A stretch of DNA of 64,000 bases, from the NCBI RefSeq assembly GCF_032884065.1, contig NC_088883.1:29463355-29527354 (forward strand). The letters are read 5' to 3'. The notes beneath the pieces are model-generated. The model worked only from the letters and a program-made list of their open reading frames with translations, was not told the DNA's origin and made no database searches. Within the stretch, counting starts at the first letter, position 1. Each line of letters opens with the position of its first letter. Source of the DNA: Artemia franciscana (taxonomy: Eukaryota > Arthropoda > Branchiopoda > Anostraca > Artemiidae). Position numbers and translations under genes: made by a program. This document shows positions 60,681 through 64,000 of the stretch, piece by piece.

Positions 60681-61190
60681 TCATTTTTCAGCTTCACTAT
60701 GAAATACATATCGCCGAACCTTTGTTTTTTTAACTAAAATTTGGTAGGCATTGATGACCTTATCCAAGTCAAGATCCCAAACCCAATCATCATCGCTATC
60801 ATTTTCAGTTTTGATATGTTTTGACTCTCGCTGTCCAGGTGGATCTTCATCTAACTGCGCGGTTTTGCGTTCTTTAGCCTCAAGCCTGTTTCCTTGCTGT
60901 TCTTTTGATTCCTCGGCACGCTTTCTTTTCTGACTTTCTCTATCAGCAGCAAGTTTTTTGGCATAGACTCTTTGAGCATCTTCATCGGCTTTTGCCATTG
61001 TAAGTTCATCAGTCATTTTAAACTTAAACATTAATAGATTTCTACGTGAACATATATGTCTTAAATATCTTTAATGACGTCACCGTCATAGCAAAAATGA
61101 CGACAACTAACTTCATGACGCCAGTCGACACAGAAACATGACGTCACCTGATCCACAGACAGACAACTTATTTTTATATATATAGATAGA
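60681..61190 (-). mobile_element. Helitron 5' part with N-terminal region, reverse strand
   Basis: From the 5' end at about 61190 ('caacttatttttatatatat' on the forward strand) it holds 'tgacgtcacc' blocks and then a 116-codon frame (60681-61031). That frame reads 'MTDELTMAKADEDAQRVYAK', 'LAADRESQKRKRAEESKEQQ' and '[20 protein letters not shown]'. The start at ATG 61031 follows the 'ttaaagatatttaag'-type leader found in the other copies. It is the cleanest N-terminal module in the window. Confidence 0.7.
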
Positions 61191-61194
61191 TATA

Positions 61195-62377
61195 ATTCTA
61201 AAATTGTCAGGTAATTTTCTATTTTGAAATAAAAACTAGAAATTATTGCTAAGACAACATAAATATTTTTGATATTTACATAATAGCTTTAGTGGTTCTG
61301 GACTGAAAACTAAATATGCTAATCAAATTGGGAATTGCAATCTTTTAGGTTGAAAAGGCAGATCCATTGGAATCATGAGAATGCGTGGAATAAGAAAAGC
61401 CTCACCCTCAAAAGGCCCTGTCAAGATTGTTGCCTCTTTTACGTTAAAACAGACATAACACGTCATTTGTGTCCCGGTGTCCTGGTCTGTAGTTTCGTTA
61501 GTCGTCAAACATGACGTCAGACGACAAACAACTTCATGACGACATACAGCTCAATCCTTATAATGACGTCAGTCGACAAAAATGACGTCAGTCGACACAC
61601 AAACATGACGTCAGTCGACAGACAGACAAACAACTTATTTTTATATATAAATATTTTTGATATTTACATAATAGCTTTAGTGGTTCTGGACTGAAAACTA
61701 AATATGCTAATCAAATTGGGAATTCCAATCTTTTAGGTTGAAAAGGCAGATCCATTGGAATCATGAGAATACGTGGAATAAGAAAAGCTTCACCCTCAAA
61801 AGGCCCTGTCAAGATTGTTGCCTCTATTACGTTATAACAGACATAACACGTCATTTGTGTCCCGGTGTCCCGGTCTGTAGTTTCGTTAGTCGACAAACAT
61901 GACGTCAGACGACAAACAACTTCATGACGACATACAGCTCAATCCTTATAATGACGTCAGTCGACACACAAACATGACGTCAGTCGACACACAAACATGA
62001 CGTCAGTCGACAGACACACAAACAACTTATTTTTATATATATATAGATAGATATATAGCAATCTTTTAGGTTGAAAAGGCAGATCCATTGGAATCATGAG
62101 AATGCGTGGAATAAGAAAAGCCTCACCCTCAAAAGGCCCTGTCAAGATTGTTGCCTCTATTACGTTATAACAGACATGACACGTCATTTGTGTCCCGGTG
62201 TCCCGGTCTGTAGTTTCGTTAGTCGAAAAACATGACGTCAGACGACAAACAACTTCATGACGACATACAGCTCAATCCTTATAATGACGTCAGTCGACAA
62301 ACATGACGTCAGTCGACACACAAACATGACATCAGTCGACAGACAGACAAACAACTTATTTTTATATATATAGAAGA
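61195..62377 (-). mobile_element. Three tandem head-to-tail short Helitron-derived units
   Basis: 'gatccattggaatcatgag' recurs at 61361, 61749 and 62092 (388 and 343 bp apart). Each unit reads, on the reverse strand, a 5' end with '(tgacgtcagtcgaca)n' blocks, a short 'gtgtcccgg' piece, and a helicase scrap ('ATILTGPFEGEAFLIPRI', then 'PMDLPFQPKRL') that stops where 'RLAFAITINKAQ' would follow. The first two units also share ~70 bp of 'gatatttacataatagcttt' flank. No CTAG end separates the units. Confidence 0.8.
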
Positions 62378-62432
62378 TATATAGATATTTATATATAAGT
62401 TGTATGCGTGTTATGTCTTACGCCAGATTATA

Positions 62433-62640
62433 TCTTCTATATATAAAAAAATAAGTTGTATGTATTTTTGTGTTGGGGGTTTTCATATGATGTCTGAAAT
62501 ATAAAGAAGAAAAAGAAAACAAACTAAAATGTAAAAACTGGGAATTGCAGACAATAGATTTGACAATAGATTAAAGTAATTCGAAAACCTTAAAACAGAT
62601 ACTTAAAATTTTGAGGTTTATGTTAAATTGTTGAGCTTTA
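62433..62640 (+). mobile_element. Helitron 5' end fragment
   Basis: TCTTCTATATATAAAAAAA then 'taagttgtatgt' match the Helitron 5' terminus. The sequence after 62490 is not recognised. Confidence 0.5.
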
Positions 62641-62757
62641 GGATGCTTGGCACGTGAAGATTTTTCCAACTGTCAATATTAGAATGAACATTGACCGACA
62701 GACTGACAGAATTTGCGATTGCTATACGTCACTTGGTTAATACCAAGTGCCATAAAA
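62641..62757 (-). repeat. Family X terminal fragment
   Basis: 'gacagaatttgcgattgcta' and the terminal palindrome 'acttggttaataccaagt' match, inverted, the end of the family X copy at 38146. Confidence 0.75.
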
Positions 62758-62836
62758 AGGTAAAAAACTAAAAAGAAAAAAAGGCCAAAAAAAAACTGCA
62801 ATACTAAAAAAAAGAAAAACTAAAAAAGAAACTATA

Positions 62837-63470
62837 TCTATATCTATATATATAAAAATAATTTGTATGTCTGTTGACTGACGTCATGTTTGTGTTTCGA
62901 CTGATGTCATGTTTGTCGACTGACGTCATTATGAGTATTGAGCATTATTCCGTCATGAAGTTGTTTGTCGACTGACGTTATGTTTGTCGAAAGACGAAAT
63001 TACGTACCAGGACACCGGGACACAAATGACGACCGGGAAACAGGGAATATAAATGACGAACAGGACACTCGAAAAGAAATTACAGACTGGGACACTGGGA
63101 CACAAATAACGACCGGGACACAGGGAATATAAACGACGACCGGGACACAAATTTATATGCTACCGGGATATCTATTTATATGCACAAACAATGGGACAGC
63201 GAAGAATGTTGTATATTCGAAAATTTTACGTAGTTAAAAACATATATATATCTATCTATATTCACAGGTGGGATACAGGGACACAAATACAATGGCACTT
63301 AACTAATATGGCGCGAAAAAAGCAAAAAAAAAGAAAAAACCCAAAAAGAAAAAACTTTCAAAAAAGCAAAAAAACAAAAAAGGCAAAAAATTAAAAAGAA
63401 AAAAAGCTAAAAAAATAAAAAAGCTGCAAAACTAAAAAAAAGAAACACTAAAAAAGAAAAACTAAAAAAA
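62837..63470 (+). mobile_element. Non-autonomous Helitron, forward strand
   Basis: A 5' end ('tctatatatataaaaataat') is followed by 'tgactgacgtcatgtttg' blocks, GACCGGGACAC minisatellite (63000-63150), a helicase-tail scrap (63173-63240) and 'tatctatattcacaggtggg'. It then runs into A-rich 'aaaaaagcaaaaaaa' DNA with no CTAG end. Confidence 0.7.
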
Positions 63471-63475
63471 CTATA

Positions 63476-63908
63476 TCTATATATATATATATATATAAAT
63501 AAGTTGTTTGTAGGCGCGTTTGTTCGTGGGTTTGCATATGACGTCACTATAAGTATATAAGGCTTTGTATATGACGTTATTATAAGATGACACTACTGAC
63601 TGGGAAACCAGGACACAAATGACGACCAGGACACAGGGAATATACAACTACAACGGGGACCCCGGGGGGCAAGAGGGGATATATTAATGACGACGGGGAC
63701 ACAGGGAATGTTCGATTTGCAATCGCCATCAACAAAGCTCAAGGGCAATCATTAGAATAATGAGGTATAGATCTGAATACGGATTGTTTTCCCATGGACA
63801 ATTATATATTGCATGTTCAAGAGTCGGTAAACCTGACAATCTATTTATATACACAGACAATGGGACAGCGAAGAATGTTGTATATTCGCAAGTTTTACGT
63901 AGTTAAAA

Positions 63909-63920
<12 letters not shown>
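63476..63920 (+). mobile_element. Non-autonomous Helitron, forward strand, running off into TA repeat
   Basis: It has a 5' end (TCTATATATATATATATAT then 'aaataagttgtttg'), a short minisatellite, and the helicase tail at 63708-63905 ('FAIAINKAQGQSLE', 'GIDLNTDCFPMDNYIL'-like, frameshifted). A (TA)n tract replaces the expected 3' end at the window edge. Confidence 0.75.

Positions 63921-64000
<80 letters not shown>
63921..64000. repeat. (TA)n microsatellite at the window end
   Basis: TA dinucleotide continues to the last base, so its full length is unknown. Confidence 0.97.

Overview
The window is animal nuclear DNA, most likely from an arthropod or a similar invertebrate. It is AT-rich and dominated by transposable elements and simple repeats. 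It has no operons, no bacterial-type genes, no rRNA and no CRISPR array. The only host-gene piece I can support is one exon of a nicotinic acetylcholine receptor subunit (52281-52414). Its splice sites are plausible, and it sits in about 4 kb of mostly unique, intron-like DNA. The other recognisable proteins belong to mobile elements, and nearly all are broken.

Layout. 1-5.4 kb: a diverged GTA-rich tandem repeat, a triplicated unit carrying (TA)n tracts, and a 103/134-bp tandem array. 5.4-10.2 kb: a full copy plus pieces of a non-coding interspersed element, here called PHE (palindrome-headed element), then a repeat called family X. 10.4-13.1 kb: a broken Penelope-like retroelement with inverted terminal segments. 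13.5-15.2 kb: minisatellites. 15.5-20.2 kb: a reverse-strand PHE split by a 3.16-kb Helitron whose Rep/PIF1-helicase reading frame is broken by three stop codons and no frameshift. 20.25-23.1 kb: an RTE-like LINE with a (TAG)n tail. 23.1-37.3 kb: more LINE pieces, two ACT-rich tracts around a PHE, a 320-bp tandem repeat and another full PHE. 37.5-41.5 kb: a complete but decayed Sola-type DNA transposon with 30-bp terminal inverted repeats (TIRs) and a TACA target duplication. 42.1-49.8 kb: two more PHE copies; the second is interrupted by a minisatellite-filled Helitron and by a second reverse-transcriptase fragment. 49.8-54.1 kb: the receptor exon and its flanks. 54.1-64 kb: a dense Helitron graveyard on both strands, with GACCGGGACAC minisatellites, TA tracts, N-terminal and helicase fragments, and a CR1/Jockey-like LINE tail.

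The most striking observation is that two Helitrons, 30 kb apart, sit at the same A|T dinucleotide of two PHE copies and in the same orientation relative to PHE. I see no gene cluster that looks like a new functional system. The novelty here is in mobile-element structure.
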